A stretch of 64,000 bases of DNA, taken from Sinonovacula constricta. Taxonomy: Eukaryota > Mollusca > Bivalvia > Cardiida > Solecurtidae. Location of the stretch: NCBI GenBank assembly GCA_007844125.1, contig CM017571.1, forward strand, positions 3,072,088 through 3,136,087, written 5' to 3'. Position numbers and translations under genes: made by a program. Under the pieces are notes generated by a model. It was given only the letters and a program-made list of their open reading frames with translations, was not told where the DNA came from and did no database searches. Positions 1 through 10,998 of the stretch are shown in pieces. Within the stretch, counting starts at the first letter, position 1. Every line of letters starts with the position of its first letter.

Positions 1-1383
1 TTATTACAACTATCATGATACTATCTTTTTAATTATGTAATGCATAATAAGTATTGTTGTATCTTTAATTGTTTTGCTTTATTGTATTTCATTTTATTGT
101 ATTTCAATAATCTGGCATATGTGAAATAAGTGTCAAAATAATAGTCATTTAATGTAGACTTTGAAATATTCTACTTACATGTCAATATAATGTTGTTCAA
201 ATAATGTTTCATTATTTGTAATATATTGGATGTCCAAATGTTGATATTTCCTAAGGTGATTGATCTTGGGTAAAGCACTTACTATCCAGATGTTTCACAA
301 TCAGTTTCACAATAATTTTATGATGACCACTGGCTGAGTCTGGGGTTAATTATGCAAAATTTAAGAGTCATTCAGCTGTGCTCAGTGCACTTTGCATTTA
401 GCTTGCTTTAGTTATCAGCTGGAACCTGTCCGGTGATATATCTGTCATTACATCATAAAGAAGCATGTTGGGTCATATCGAAGGAAGCCCAAATAATGTT
501 GATAATTAATAATTTGCATAATTTATTGCTTAAGCATTAGACTTCTTATGACAGACTCGCTATTATTAGCCTGTTGTGACTCTGTATAAATATAGAAGGA
601 AATCCTTGATTCTAGAAGACAAGTCATATATATTTGTAATGGAAAATCTATTGTAATAAGTTGTAGGAACTCCACTGTGTTATTTAAATTGCTGTTATAT
701 TCAGAATAAAAGTGTTTAAACAACTTGCAAGCCATTCTGCTGTTTTTCCATACCCGACATGTGACTCTGGATAATACTTCACATTAACAACAGCTTGAAC
801 TTGAGCTTTCCAAAAATAACTTTATAATACAAGTCTACAGGGTTAGTAGTAGAAATAATAAAGTAAACAAAGCCCCTCTGTAGTCTTTAACATTTTAAGT
901 TTTTTAACATTTGAAGTGTTAAATAAAATAATCTCTTCTGGAGATTTTTCAATAAATATTAGTGAAATAAAACTTGCATTGGTTGTTTATTGTATGTGGT
1001 TCTTTTTGACAATTCATCCTCATTGTTCATTGTTGCAATCTCTACCTATTATTAGTGAAAGTTTACCTCACATAACTTACAAAAGACACCTGTAATTAAA
1101 TTTTTTGAAAATGCCATAATATTCACACTCTTTTTAAAGAAAAGTAGCAGACAGTCTAACAATGTGAAGAATTTAAAACATTTCCACATCAACTGCCTTC
1201 ACTACTATCAATTAATCTGACAACTATCAGTTAAAGGCCTCGGCAAAGTTTAAAAACTTAATTTAGTGGACAGCAATTCACTTGCAAGCAAATAAAACAG
1301 TCAGGTTTTATTGTGAGATAATAACAGCTTTGATGCAAAACGGTGGATTAAATGTTCAACTTTGTATTAACAAGTATTGCTTA
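1..1383. other. AT-rich stretch without recognised gene
   Basis: Plain AT-rich DNA with poly-T runs and no long open frame, no clear splice-flanked exon and no repeat family recognised. It lies downstream of the TSR exon in that gene's sense, so it may be intron or flanking DNA. Confidence 0.5.
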
Positions 1384-1919
1384 AACACCTGGGTCTCTAA
1401 TCCAGAAAGACAAGATGTGATATAGGAGGGCTTCAAACAGCTACATTGGTAACACCCAGGTCTCTAATCTAGAAAGACAAGATGTGATATAGGAGGGCTT
1501 CAAACAGCTAGGGTGGTAACACCCAGGTCTCTAATCCAGAAAGACAAGATGTGATATAGGAGGGTTTCAAACAGCTAGGGTGGTAACACCCAGGTCTCTA
1601 ATCCAGAAAGACAAGATGTGATATAGGAGGGCTTCAAACAGCTAGGGTGGTAACACCCAGGTCTCTAATCCAGAAAGACAAGATGTGATGTAGGAGGGCT
1701 TCAAACAGCTAGGGTGGTAACACCCAGGTCTCTAATCCAGAAAGACAAGATGTGATATAGGGGGGCTTCAAACAGCTAGGGTGGTAACACCCAGGTCTCT
1801 AATCCAGAAAGACAAGATGTGATGTAGGAGGGCTTCAAACAGCTAGGGTGGTAACACCCAGGTCTCTGATCCAGAAAGACAAGATGTTATATAGGAGGGC
1901 TTCAAACAGCTAGAGTGGT
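1384..1919. repeat. 67-bp minisatellite, 8 copies
   Basis: Eight head-to-tail units of exactly 67 bp (8 x 67 = 536) begin at AACACCCAGGTCTCTAATCC and carry AGACAAGATGTGATATAGG. I see only point differences between units (for example GATATAG versus GATGTAG, and TAATCC versus TGATCC), and no indels. That uniformity suggests recent expansion or homogenisation. The array ends abruptly at ACAACAAAG. Confidence 0.97.
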
Positions 1920-2493
1920 AACAACAAAGTTGTGCATAATCTTTACCAATAAACTTAACTGTAAATTTAGTGTAGTTGGTTGAAACTATAAATTTCCTTA
2001 GCCAAATGTTAGCAAATAGAGAAAGTTTAAAATCATGAAAGCCAATAGTTATTTTTTAAGTATTTTGCTGTTGTCAATATACTGTCAGAATATTTCAAAA
2101 GTTTTTTTTTTTAAATTTACCTATGCTGCAAGCCAGAACCTAGACAGTATATACCTCATTGTGTTAGATTGGTGAATATCCAATACCAAATTACTTTTTT
2201 TTATCTCAAATTTCGACTCCATTGGTAACAAAATGTATTTTTAGAGATACTTTAATGTACAGATCTGGTCAAACCCCAATCTCGAAGCTGTCCGAACTAG
2301 ATCTACACAATTTGCCCATGTGTGATCATTCGTGTTTAGTGGTATAAGGAAATGTCCTGATAGCATCCATAGTACTAACTTTTAAACAGCTACAATGTGA
2401 GAGAAGAAAACAACTTTTGATTATAAAATACAAATCTACCACCACAAAATGCGAACAATTTCTACCAATACAAATCAACCAATAAAAACTAAC
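1920..2493. other. Intron-like DNA beside the TSR exon
   Basis: AT-rich DNA immediately 3' (in the minus-strand sense) of the TSR exon donor site, so it should be intron if the exon is real. Around 2260-2330 are the words CAGATCTGGTC and AGATCTACACAATTTGCC, a worn remnant of the dispersed PAL-1 palindrome. Confidence 0.5.
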
Positions 2494-2703
2494 CTTTCAT
2501 CTCCTCTCGTGAGTATTCTACGCTGTTCTGTATACAGCCGACTTCACCGAAGCACATGCTCTTCTGCTTCCTTGCCATGCCACATGGTTTCCCGCCAAAA
2601 GCAGCATCCTGGATGATAGAGCGTTTGCGAGTCTTACTTCCTCGTCCACAGGGGTTATTACAATCTGACCAGGCACTCCATTCGCTCATTTCACAGTCAC
2701 GAG
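2494..2703 (-). CDS. Single exon encoding a thrombospondin type 1 repeat (TSR)
   Basis: The exon is 210 bp and encodes 69 complete residues plus split codons at both ends. Six cysteines lie at residues 3, 14, 18, 40, 50 and 56, with WSAWSDC at residues 8-14, GRGSKTRKRSII at 19-30 and FGGKPC at 35-40. This is a complete TSR, with Trp and Arg residues for the stacked Trp-Arg core and a WxxWxxC C-mannosylation motif. The first position of the usual three-Trp ladder is Met (residue 5). On the minus strand the exon follows a TTTCATTCCAG acceptor and ends at AAAG|GTTAGT, a good donor. Both introns are phase 1, as is typical of shuffled extracellular modules. TSRs occur in secreted or cell-surface adhesion, guidance, ADAMTS-like and complement MACPF proteins. 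The spacing with PCG after the second cysteine, FGGKPC and a C-x5-C end recalls complement-type TSRs, but one domain cannot identify the gene. Residues 57-69 form a hydrophilic linker. No start or stop codon belongs to this exon. Confidence 0.92.
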
Positions 2704-3654
2704 CTGGAATGAAATATAAATATGTTCAAAACTTAGGATTAAATATACCATTTGCATTATAAATATGTATCAATATTATACTACAAACAACCATATTCTT
2801 TGTGCTTTTATTCAAACAAACCACTAAATTATTTCATTTAAGTGTGAACATAAAATGAAAGTTTTCCATTTTCTTTCTTTTTTTTTAAATTATGTTTTTT
2901 GAATAAAACTGACTTTTTATTATACAATATTATTCTGAAACCATATGGAAAAACAAGAATCTTTCCAATAAAACATGAAAAAATACCTCAAGAAACGATA
3001 TGCTTGTCTTTGTGTTATAACAATGTATACATGTATAAATCAAATATTACAATATCATAAATGGAAAGGAGATATTGCAGTGATGCATGATAACAAGAGG
3101 AAATTGACACAAATGAAACATCTTCCCAACATAAAGTCACACAAATCTAATAAAAGAAAAGAAAATCTTAAACAACTACAAAAATCTCTGTGAACACATA
3201 ACAAAATATTGCCAACATAATAACAACAAATAAACAGACACAAAGAGTACGATAAAGAGCCTGACAGGAAGTAATATTAGTCACAGAGATAACTTTTGTT
3301 GACAACAAAAATCTGATAACCTTTTTGATAAGTACTCCGATAATAATGGATAGTGATTACCTAGAAATTGACCTGATTTATCATCCACAGAATCTACTTC
3401 AATGGAAATATCAAAGGAATAAAAAAGTAATGAAATTCTACAATGATATGCAGTACTGACTGACACAAGTGAAACTGCTATGCATTGTGGGAAACTATCA
3501 GCCAATAAATATAATACAGCATAGTATTACAATGAGAAGGTTGTTTGGTTGAACATTCCACAAATGGCTAAATTAGATCTAGAGTTTAATTAAAGCAGAT
3601 CTAGTGCTGCACTCTTTGTGACAGATGAGTCAAACATCCCTCATACTGCCCTGT
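2704..3654. other. AT-rich stretch upstream of the TSR exon
   Basis: This is presumed intron in the minus-strand gene. It contains T-rich tracts near the acceptor and A-rich low-complexity sequence at 2970-3240. Short open frames on both strands look compositional. No repeat family was recognised. Confidence 0.45.
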
Positions 3655-3925
3655 TCTCTTCCTTTTCTCCTCAGCCCCTATCCACTGTCTATCAACCTCT
3701 CTCCCTTTTTCTCCTCACCCCCTATCCACTGTCTAACAACTTCTCTTCCTTTTTCTCCTCACCCCCTACCCCCTGTCTATCAACCTCTCTTCCTTTTTCT
3801 CCTCACCCCCTACCCCCTGTCTATCAACCTCTCTTCCTTTTTCTCCTCACCCCCTACTCCCCTGTCTATCAACCTCTCTCCCTTTTTCTCCTCACCCCCT
3901 ACCCCCTTGACTATCAACCTAAGTC
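3655..3925. repeat. 44-bp pyrimidine-rich minisatellite, about 6 copies
   Basis: CTCCTCA(C/G)CCCC recurs at 3667, 3711, 3755, 3799, 3843 and 3888, a 44-bp period with one 1-bp insertion. The plus strand is almost purely C and T with CTATCAACCTCTCT in each unit. Because 44 is not a multiple of three, two overlapping frames stay open through the array and encode Ser/Pro/Leu-rich nonsense; I do not consider them genes. Confidence 0.95.
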
Positions 3926-4220
3926 AATAATTATGTCTATTAAACAAAGTCTATCAATATGGGTAATGGAGAAGAACATCCATCATCACAATTAGATGTA
4001 CACAAAAATTCGCTTTGATAGCGACAATGTGTCATAACTATTTCTTTGACTTCTGATACGTTACAAACCAGCATAACCAAATACTGCTGTACTTGAATGA
4101 CGTGCCCCTGAATGAGGATATAGTGACCGAGTTGGTTGGTAGCAAAGCGATGCAATACGCTAAACAGATTATAAAATCATGCTTTTGTAGAGTCCCATCA
4201 GTTTGATACTGAATGTAGCT

Positions 4221-4458
4221 CAGGGATGGATCCAGGGCAGGGTTGGGGATGGGGCAGTGAGGAAGGCGGGGTTGCATCCACACAACAACCAGTTAAAAGA
4301 TTATAGTTGTGAAAACACATACATGTAAGCTGAAAAAATACTAAGCTTTTTAAGTAAATTTTGTCTGCTGACTGCTGTGGAAGTTAGGGTCCCTAACTGT
4401 GTATGTATATCCAGTATTTACTGCAATAAAGTTGAATGGATCTTGATTCATTAATCAA
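4221..4458 (+). mobile_element. MITE-3 (hAT-like), 3' end degraded
   Basis: It begins CAGGGATGGATCCAGG and shares with the 10115 and 59924 copies the internal words GTTGTGAAAACACATACATG, AAATTTTGTCTG and TATTTACTGC, ending near AATGGATCTTGATTCA. The right terminal repeat present in other copies (TTCTGGATCY) is missing or eroded, and no target duplication can be seen. Confidence 0.8.
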
Positions 4459-5421
4459 CCCTTTCCGGAGTCAAGTTCAAGAAAAAATACAAGAAACCAG
4501 ACTGTTTCTGCATAGTAGTGAATTCCACAGGACATAACACAGGCTATGTCACATTGTGCTACAGTAACCAATGTTGTTTCCAAAATCACAGAGCCATTGA
4601 GGAAAGCATACTTCGGTAATATAACTATCATCGTAAAAATGTTGGGATAAAAACTACAATGATACATGTATGACAATATATCAAATAAATCATGTTCAAA
4701 TCTCATTGTACTGAGATTCAACCCAGTTTTGGATGCAATGTCAAGGTTACTGTGTTCTGAATGGCACTGATCCTTAGAGATGAAGTCTGTGTACCCTACT
4801 GACTGATTTCTATTTTCAGTCCAAACAGTGCATATATGGCTGAACCATGAAAGATCTTGAGATGATGTTGGTGGTGAGAATGGATGTATACGATATCCCT
4901 AAACAGGGTAAGTTCTCAAAATGCTGCACTTGTATGCAGAGATTAGATAATGATGATAGATGGAAATGCACCCAAAGTCTGTCTGGTTTAACATCAGAAA
5001 GATGGCCGTCTGCTTTATGTTGGTAAGGTTTTTCGGAAAATGTAGATAAAAATTTTAATTGCTTTTTAGACAAATGGTTTTCACCAGATTAGTCTTTCAA
5101 GTGCCTTTCTGAATATCATTGACTCTGGCTAATTAGACATAAAATGCCCATATTTCTAGTTTCCTCAACACACTACTTGCATCAGAGTATGTGTATTTTA
5201 AGTATAAATAAAAGTTTAATCAATGGCTTTATTTCATTTACATATTCAAAAATCAGCTACTGTTGTTTTTCCAAATTTATCATATCATGGGCTGTTTAAA
5301 ACACCATTACCACCATCATCACAAAGATGGATTACCAAGAGCATTATAATCATCTGCCGCTGCAAAGGCCATTCTATTTATCTCGATCATTATCTTGATC
5401 ATAATTCAAAAGTATTATACA
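4459..5421. other. No recognised feature
   Basis: Moderately AT-rich unique-looking DNA. Open frames of 80-90 codons on the minus strand show no domain, no sensible splice context and ordinary intronic composition. Confidence 0.4.
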
Positions 5422-5619
5422 CATACATGTGAACTTTTTCTGAGGCCAAAGTGGGAGATTGTTCTATGCAAAGTGGGAGATATGTTATTTTCATATAAAC
5501 AAAGAAGGAAATTATCTGTTTCCAAGTAGGGGGATTTTTTGGTCACCCCTCATTTTCAAATAATTTTGAACCTTAATAGTAGGAGTATCGCTCCAAAAGT
5601 GGGAGAGTTCACGAGTATG
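5422..5619 (-). mobile_element. MITE-2 copy
   Basis: A 198-bp element with a CATACATGTGAAC left end and a GTTCACGAGTATG right end forming terminal inverted repeats. The interior carries GAGGCCAAAGTGGGAG, TTTTCATATAAACAAAGAAGG and GTTTCCAAGTAGG in the orientation opposite to the 12214 copy. It has no coding capacity, so it is presumably moved by a transposase encoded elsewhere. Confidence 0.88.
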
Positions 5620-5768
5620 CATACACTGATATCCTTTATATGAGTGTGCAGTTTATCCAGCTCATATAGACTACACTTGACCCAGAGAAATATATATGAC
5701 CTCCCCCAAAATAAGTACCCAAAACTTCTTTTACTTGCAAAACCAGGTCATTCGTTGCAACACATCAT

Positions 5769-6073
5769 GTTTGTTTGCTGGGTTTATTATCCCAAATACA
5801 TTATTTTACCTATCTAAAGAAAGGGTTCACAAAAAATAAATATACAATGCTGCCTTCACTGTGTAAAGCATGCTATAAACACATGGCATAATACCTTCCA
5901 CAGTCACAATATCCTGACACAGGGTCAACCGGGCTCGGAACTTCACTAATATTTTTTTTGCTGAAGCATTAGCAAGGAAGTTATACCACTACTACTTTTA
6001 TTGACATTGGTATGTTATAAACAACCAGCCTCTAGTACCTGGAGCAGACCCTCAACTCTCAACACCTGGTATG
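5769..6073 (-). mobile_element. Degraded SINE-1 copy
   Basis: It aligns by eye to the 63522 copy: GTTTGTTTGCTGGGTTTAT, CTGCCTTCACTGTGTAAAGC, CACATGGCATAATACC, CACAATATCCTGACAC, GCATTAGCAAGGAAG and CACCTGG. The tRNA-like head at the high-coordinate end is badly eroded, with neither an intact A box nor B box. No target duplication was found. It is older than the other three copies. Confidence 0.8.
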
Positions 6074-6337
6074 TAAAACTTAAAGCTTCTCTTGGAGTAG
6101 GAAGACATTGGCCAGACTGGACACACAGATGGAGAACAACCTTTGTTCAAAGAAGGTCCCAAACTTTCAGTAATGAGGGACTTCAGAGATTATTAATCAG
6201 CAACTCTTTCTAGGCACCTGAACACTTTAAAAATTTTCATCCCAAACTCTTCAAATGGGAATGACCTGCTGCATGCCAGACATTTTACCCAGACACTACC
6301 CACAACCTATATTTATTGGACAGGGCCAATATTTCCC

Positions 6338-6727
6338 ATAATGGGGTACATTGGTGAAATGGAAATAGTGTCCCTGTTAGTTTATATCCAAGGTATTCCA
6401 AACAGTAGGTAGGTCCTTTTACTTGGAATTCTTAGACCTTATCACCTGTTGTTTTGTAGATATTGCAATTACAAACAGTGAAATTTCATACTTTTGCATT
6501 AATATAAGCTTACAATTCATTTAACTGTTTATAGAGATAAATTATTTTAAAAAGAAAATAGAGTGTTTGTTGATGATAAGTTATCCTGGGTATCACAAGA
6601 AAGGCAGAAAATCAACATACACTCCATAGAGCAGAAGCATAAAAAACCGAGTAAAACAAATGAAAAGGACCTACTTGCATTTAGGGATTATTCAGGGGAG
6701 ACTATTCATTAATGTCTCTCATTGTAC
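6338..6727 (+). mobile_element. MITE-4 copy
   Basis: Collinear with 36690-37082: GGTACATTGGTGAAATG, ATATCCAAGGTATTCC, AGTAGGTAGGTCCTTTTA, a T-rich middle, CAACATACACTCCA, AAAAGGACCTACTTGCATTT and ATTCAGGGGAGACTATTC. The outer ends are imperfect inverted repeats, and a second inverted pair (AGTAGGTCCTTTT and AAAAGGACCTACTT) lies inside. No open frame spans it, which fits a non-autonomous DNA element of about 390 bp. Confidence 0.8.
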
Positions 6728-6961
6728 AGCTGTGATGAAGATAAAAACCAAACAAATCTATAATCCATCTCTAGGACATATAAATACATAATTATAAGCA
6801 TATGAACTCCAGACTACTAAAAACTATACATGTCAGCATGCTAGATAGCCTGTCTCTTATCCTGTAAGCTCGTTACCTCAAGGTGGCCTTATCTACTCTA
6901 AGTCTCTAGCAGACCTGTGTTAACTCTCAACCTGCTGAACATGAATTCACTACACCTGGGT

Positions 6962-7021
6962 GAATAGTGCAGACCCAGATCACAGGCAGGTGTCTGACTG
7001 GGATATGTATTATTTGCTGCC
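6962..7021. repeat. PAL-1 palindrome copy
   Basis: GAATAGTGCAGACCCAGATC and the later GGGATATGTATTATTTGCTG are imperfect reverse complements. This matches the dispersed AGCAAATAGTGCAGATCC palindrome seen best at 21697. Confidence 0.6.
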
Positions 7022-7787
7022 AAGTGTCTATCAATATATCTAGTTAGTAGTCATATTTGGACATAGTTATTAACAAATAACATAGACTGATAGGTATTGT
7101 ATACTATTAACAAAGAACAGGTTAAAGAGATACAGAAGGCTTATCAGTCCAAAGGTGTGGTCTAATTAACCACCTGTATAAACCTGGCCCTCTAACCTTC
7201 TCCCCTTTCTGACCTACTTGTTTAAGCAATTTCAGGCTTTGTTTGTTAATAACTTATATAAAAACTCTTAGTTTTCTGCAGCAAACGAACATCATGTAAG
7301 GGTAACAAATATGTACTGATAGCAAATAAAATGGCAACAAACATGCAGATCGTGACCAGACAACTTTTAGACAGAGTATGATCTATAAATCCGTAGCAGG
7401 CTAATAGAAATTGGTCTGTTGGGGTCAATGCTTTTAAATTCCTGACATCATCATGGCACTGTGGCAAGAATTATTTCTGCAGGCCAGGCCTTCCATTTCT
7501 TGGAACTGCTTGGCCAATCTATTTTGGTGTACATCAGCAGCAGAAAAAACAGTTCTACTGGATTTTGGGTTATTTGGACCACATTTTAAGATATATGTAA
7601 TTAGTAAAAAAAGTACATTTCCAAGTTAACCTCTTGTGAAATTTGTTTTGATATTCTTATGATCATGATCACTATAAAAGATATGACTAGGGTAGATGTT
7701 GATGTTTTCACAACAGATTAACTTGGCTGAGTATGTATGGAGCTATATGCATTGTGATGGCACCGACTTGAAGGTCATGGATCTAAA
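7022..7787. other. No recognised feature
   Basis: AT-rich sequence with no repeat family or exon recognised. Short minus-strand open frames are not supported by composition or motifs. Confidence 0.4.
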
Positions 7788-7993
7788 CACCAGCTGGAGC
7801 AATATTGGTTCCCAGTGATTTTGGATAGAACGGATATAACACAGAATAAACAATGTTAACTCTGGCTGGAACAATACTGATACCCAGTGATTTGGATACA
7901 ATGGAACAAAAAATAAACACTGTTTACACCAGCTGGAACAATACTGGTTCCCAGTGATTTTGGATAGAATGGAACACAAAATAAACAATGTTA
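7788..7993. repeat. Three tandem copies of a 67-72 bp unit
   Basis: ACCAGCTGGARCAATA, CCCAGTGATTTTGGATAGA and ACACARAATAAACAATGTTA recur three times, with CCCAGTGATT at 7811, 7883 and 7950. A lone relative (CCCAGTGATTTGGATAGAAT) lies at about 13768. The 81-codon minus-strand frame through the array reflects the repeat. Confidence 0.9.
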
Positions 7994-8149
7994 TTAATCA
8001 GATTCAGTAAATACTTATAATAAGCGATTGCTAGTAACAGATTTTTGGTGATTTATAACCATCCTGTGAAGAGATCAAAATGGTTAACTGATTCACTGTT
8101 GCCTTCCTTATAATATACTTGTGTGTCACCTTTAATGTTTCTTTAGCAA

Positions 8150-8480
8150 AAATAAGTTTATACGACAAGGTCTATGAGCATTGCAACATATATCAAAATT
8201 TTTTAAAGGCACGGGACAAAGGTATGCACATGCAATCCAAATGTAAAAGTGAGAACAAATCTGTGATAAGTCATTTAACAAAAAGAGCAAATCCAACAGT
8301 TACCGCCTTGGAACGGTCAGTCGGCAATATGGACCGACTGGGGTGCTTAAACCGGTTTGACAGAGCTCTTTTCTCGCACTTCCTGATGGGCATCTCAGAT
8401 GTAAGCAATGCAAAGAAAACTGATCTATTTGAACAAAAAATGTCTAAATGCTCACGTTTTCTTTGATAATTTATGAAAGT
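8150..8480 (+). repeat. REP-E interspersed element, copy 1
   Basis: This stretch is about 80% alike by eye to 53296-53605. Shared words are GGACAAAGGTATKCACATGC, AAAAGTGAGAACAAATCTG, AACAAAAAGAGCAAA, GGTCAGTC and AAACTGATCTAT. A 115-codon frame is open here but contains a stop early in the second copy, and no domain is recognisable. I call it a non-coding interspersed repeat, possibly SINE or LINE derived. Confidence 0.75.
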
Positions 8481-8643
8481 AGTGACATCACAAGGGTCTG
8501 CAGCCTCTAAGGTCATGAGCTCAACTCATATGTAGTTAGTTGTCCTGATGTTGTTTTTTTATATGAACAGCAATTTGACAACAAACATAACAGTTTCTCA
8601 AGACTGTCAAATGCAACTGAGACCTGTTTGATTTTTTGCTTTT

Positions 8644-9323
8644 TTGGTGCTTTCAGCTATTATTGTGCTTTTATCTACTATCGGTGATTTTTAGCTACTT
8701 TTGGTGACTTTCAGCTACTTTTGGTGACTTCCAGCTACTATTGGTGCTTTCAGCTACTATTGGTGACTTTCAGCTGCTATTGGTGACTTTCAGCTGCTAT
8801 TGGTGACTTTCAGCTATTATTGGTGACTTTCAGCTATTATTGGTGACTTTCTGCTACTATTGGTGACTTTCGACTATTATTGGTGACTTTTGGCTACTAT
8901 TGGTAACTTTCGACTATTATTGGTGACTTTTGGCTACTACTGGTGACTTTCTGCTACTATTGTTGATTTTCAGCTACTATTGGGGACTTTCAGCTACTAT
9001 TGGTAACTTTCAGCTTTTATTGTGCTTTTAGCTACTATTGGTGACTTTCAGCTGCTATTGGTGACTTTCGGCTACTGGTGGTGCTTTCAGCTACTATTGG
9101 TGACTTGCGGCTACTATTTGTGACTTTCGGCTACTACTGTTAACTTTCGACTACTATTGTTGATTTTTAGCTACTATTGGTGACTTTCGGCTACTATTTG
9201 TGACTTTCGACTATTATTGGTGACTTTCGGCTACCAATGTTAACTTTTAACTACTATTGTTGATTTTCAGCTACTATTAGTGACTTTCAGCTACTATTGG
9301 TGACTTCCAGATATTATTGGTGA
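8644..9323. repeat. 20-bp degenerate minisatellite, about 34 units
   Basis: The unit CTACTATTGGTGACTTTCAG is repeated with frequent substitutions (CTATTAT, CTGCTAT, TTGCGGC, TTTCGACTA) and occasional short deletions. About 680 bp gives roughly 34 units. Divergence among units is far higher than in the 67-bp and 37-bp arrays, so this array is older or less homogenised. Its distal end abuts a SINE tail fragment. Confidence 0.95.
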
Positions 9324-9365
9324 AGGAAGACCCCAGACAAAATGTGTTGGTAGAACTGTACATGC
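9324..9365 (-). mobile_element. SINE tail fragment (SINE-5 type)
   Basis: GGAAGACCCCAGACAAAATG followed by GGTAGAACTGTACATG matches the tail of the SINE at 23378 (TAAGACCCCGGATAAATGTC and GGTAGAACCACGG). Only the tail domain is present. Confidence 0.55.
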
Positions 9366-10114
9366 ATTTTAACTTTTCTCTAAGCTGAAGGAAACCACAC
9401 ACAGACAAGCCTTGTTCTTATCACCATGTGAAATCACATTCTTCACCCCTCTAGAACTCTTGGTGCAGAGCTTTGCATCTCTTGATAACATTAATTTGAC
9501 AGTGCAGCTGCTTAATTGTCTAATTAATGATGTCACAAAGCACTATAATATCCAGGTAATTAGGCAAGGAAAGAAAATAATCATCTAAATCACAGTCTGT
9601 TGTAAGCGCAGAGAGAATTTATTCATATCATTTGTTATGCAGATAGTATTACATTTTTAGGCTAACCATATTGTTTTAAGGTAGAAGATCTAAATCATGT
9701 GTTTATATTTATTTTTTTTTTTTTAAATTAGTCAGCTCTCATTTAAAATTGTTTTGCCATAAAATTTTGGACATTTACTTGTCACTGGTGCTACCCAGGT
9801 TGCCAACTTGTGTTTTATCTTTGTGTTGGCTAAGCATGACTTGATCTGGCATAGGCTAATAGATCCCAATTAACTAGCTCCTGGACAGAGCTGTCAGATC
9901 AGAAAATGCACTATTTGCTGTTGAGCAATTTTTTTTTTATGTTAGCATCCAGTTGTCAACAAAAATTTAAGACTTGAGTACGAATAATTTACAAATATTC
10001 CCAGCTCAGGTTTATTTTTTTGACTTAATGTTCAGGTGGAGTCGACTGTTCTATATCTACAGGATTTGCTTACGCCTTATAAATATGTGCTTGGCAGGCT
10101 AAGAGTTATCCAAG
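9366..10114. other. AT-rich stretch with a PAL-1-like copy
   Basis: Mostly featureless. At 9828-9925, GACTTGATCTGGCATAGGC and CAGATCAGAAAATGCAC followed by TATTTGCTG belong to the dispersed PAL-1 family. A poly-T run sits near 9710. Confidence 0.5.
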
Positions 10115-10411
10115 CAGGGATGGATCCAGGTTGGGAGGAGGGGATGTGGGATGCATACCACCACCCCCCCCTCCCCCACCACCACCACCACCACCAACCA
10201 GGTAAAAGAGTGGAGTTGTGAAAACACATACATGTAAGCTTAAAAAAAATACTATGTTTTAAAGTAAATTTTGTCTGTTGACTGCTTGGGTTGAAGTTAT
10301 GGTTCATTACTGTGTATATATATAATTATCTAGTATTTACTGCACTAAAGTTGAACGGATCTTGAGCCATACCTCCCCCCCACACATCAAAATTTTCTGG
10401 ATCTACCCCTC
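10115..10411 (+). mobile_element. MITE-3 (hAT-like) with degenerate 8-bp target duplication
   Basis: The element runs from CAGGGATGGATCCAGG to TTCTGGATCTACCCCTC. It is flanked by TATCCAAG (10107-10114) and TATCTTAG (10412-10419), a 6 of 8 match. It contains a run of C and CCA triplets (10160-10198) and the shared interior GTTGTGAAAACACATACATG. A CAGGG terminus with an 8-bp duplication is the hAT superfamily pattern. Confidence 0.88.
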
Positions 10412-10573
10412 TATCTTAGTATAACTTCAAGAATATAGAGGTGGCCAAATTGGGGACAAGGTTGCATGAAGCCTTTTTTTCTAATATAAACATATAATCC
10501 TATCTTTCATGTTTGACACTAATCTCCCATTTTTGGTAAATGCCCAATGGTGACAGCAAGTGATAAGTTGTGA

Positions 10574-10998
10574 TAAGAGAGAGACACAGAGAGACGGAGA
10601 GACACAGAAAGACAGTTACAGACAGAAAGAGACACAGAGAGAAAGAGAGAGATAGGGAGAAACAGACACAGAGAGGGTGAGACACACAGACACAGAGAGG
10701 CAGAGAGAGAGAGAGAGAGGGGGGATGGAGACAGGGAGAGACACTGAGACAGACAGAGAGAAAGACAGAGAGACAGAGAAAGACAGAGAGAGAAAGAGTG
10801 AGGAAGGGTGAGGGGGAGGGAGAGAGGGTGGGGGTGAGAGAAAAAGAGACAGAGAAAGAAAGAGGGAGGGAGAGAAAGACTAAGAGTGAGTGAGAGAGAG
10901 AGGGAAACAGAGAGAGAGATGGAGACACAGAGAGAGTGAGAGAGGGAGAAAGCAAGAGAGAGAAGGCACACACAAAAAGAAAAAAAAGAATAAAATAA
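10574..10998. repeat. Long purine-rich GAGA/GACAGA tract
   Basis: More than 400 bp of almost pure G and A on the plus strand, built from GAGAGA, GACAGAGA and GACACAGA words. The complementary strand has Ser/Leu-rich frames of 157 and 207 codons caused purely by this composition. Such polypurine tracts can adopt triplex structures. Confidence 0.95.

Noticed and set aside
3618..3995. Overlapping plus-strand frames of 125 and 101 codons rich in Ser, Pro and Leu
   Set aside because: They translate a 44-bp minisatellite in two frames; no domain and no splice context.
8119..8466. 115-codon plus-strand frame
   Set aside because: It lies in an interspersed repeat whose second copy (53296-53605) is interrupted by stops; no recognisable domain.
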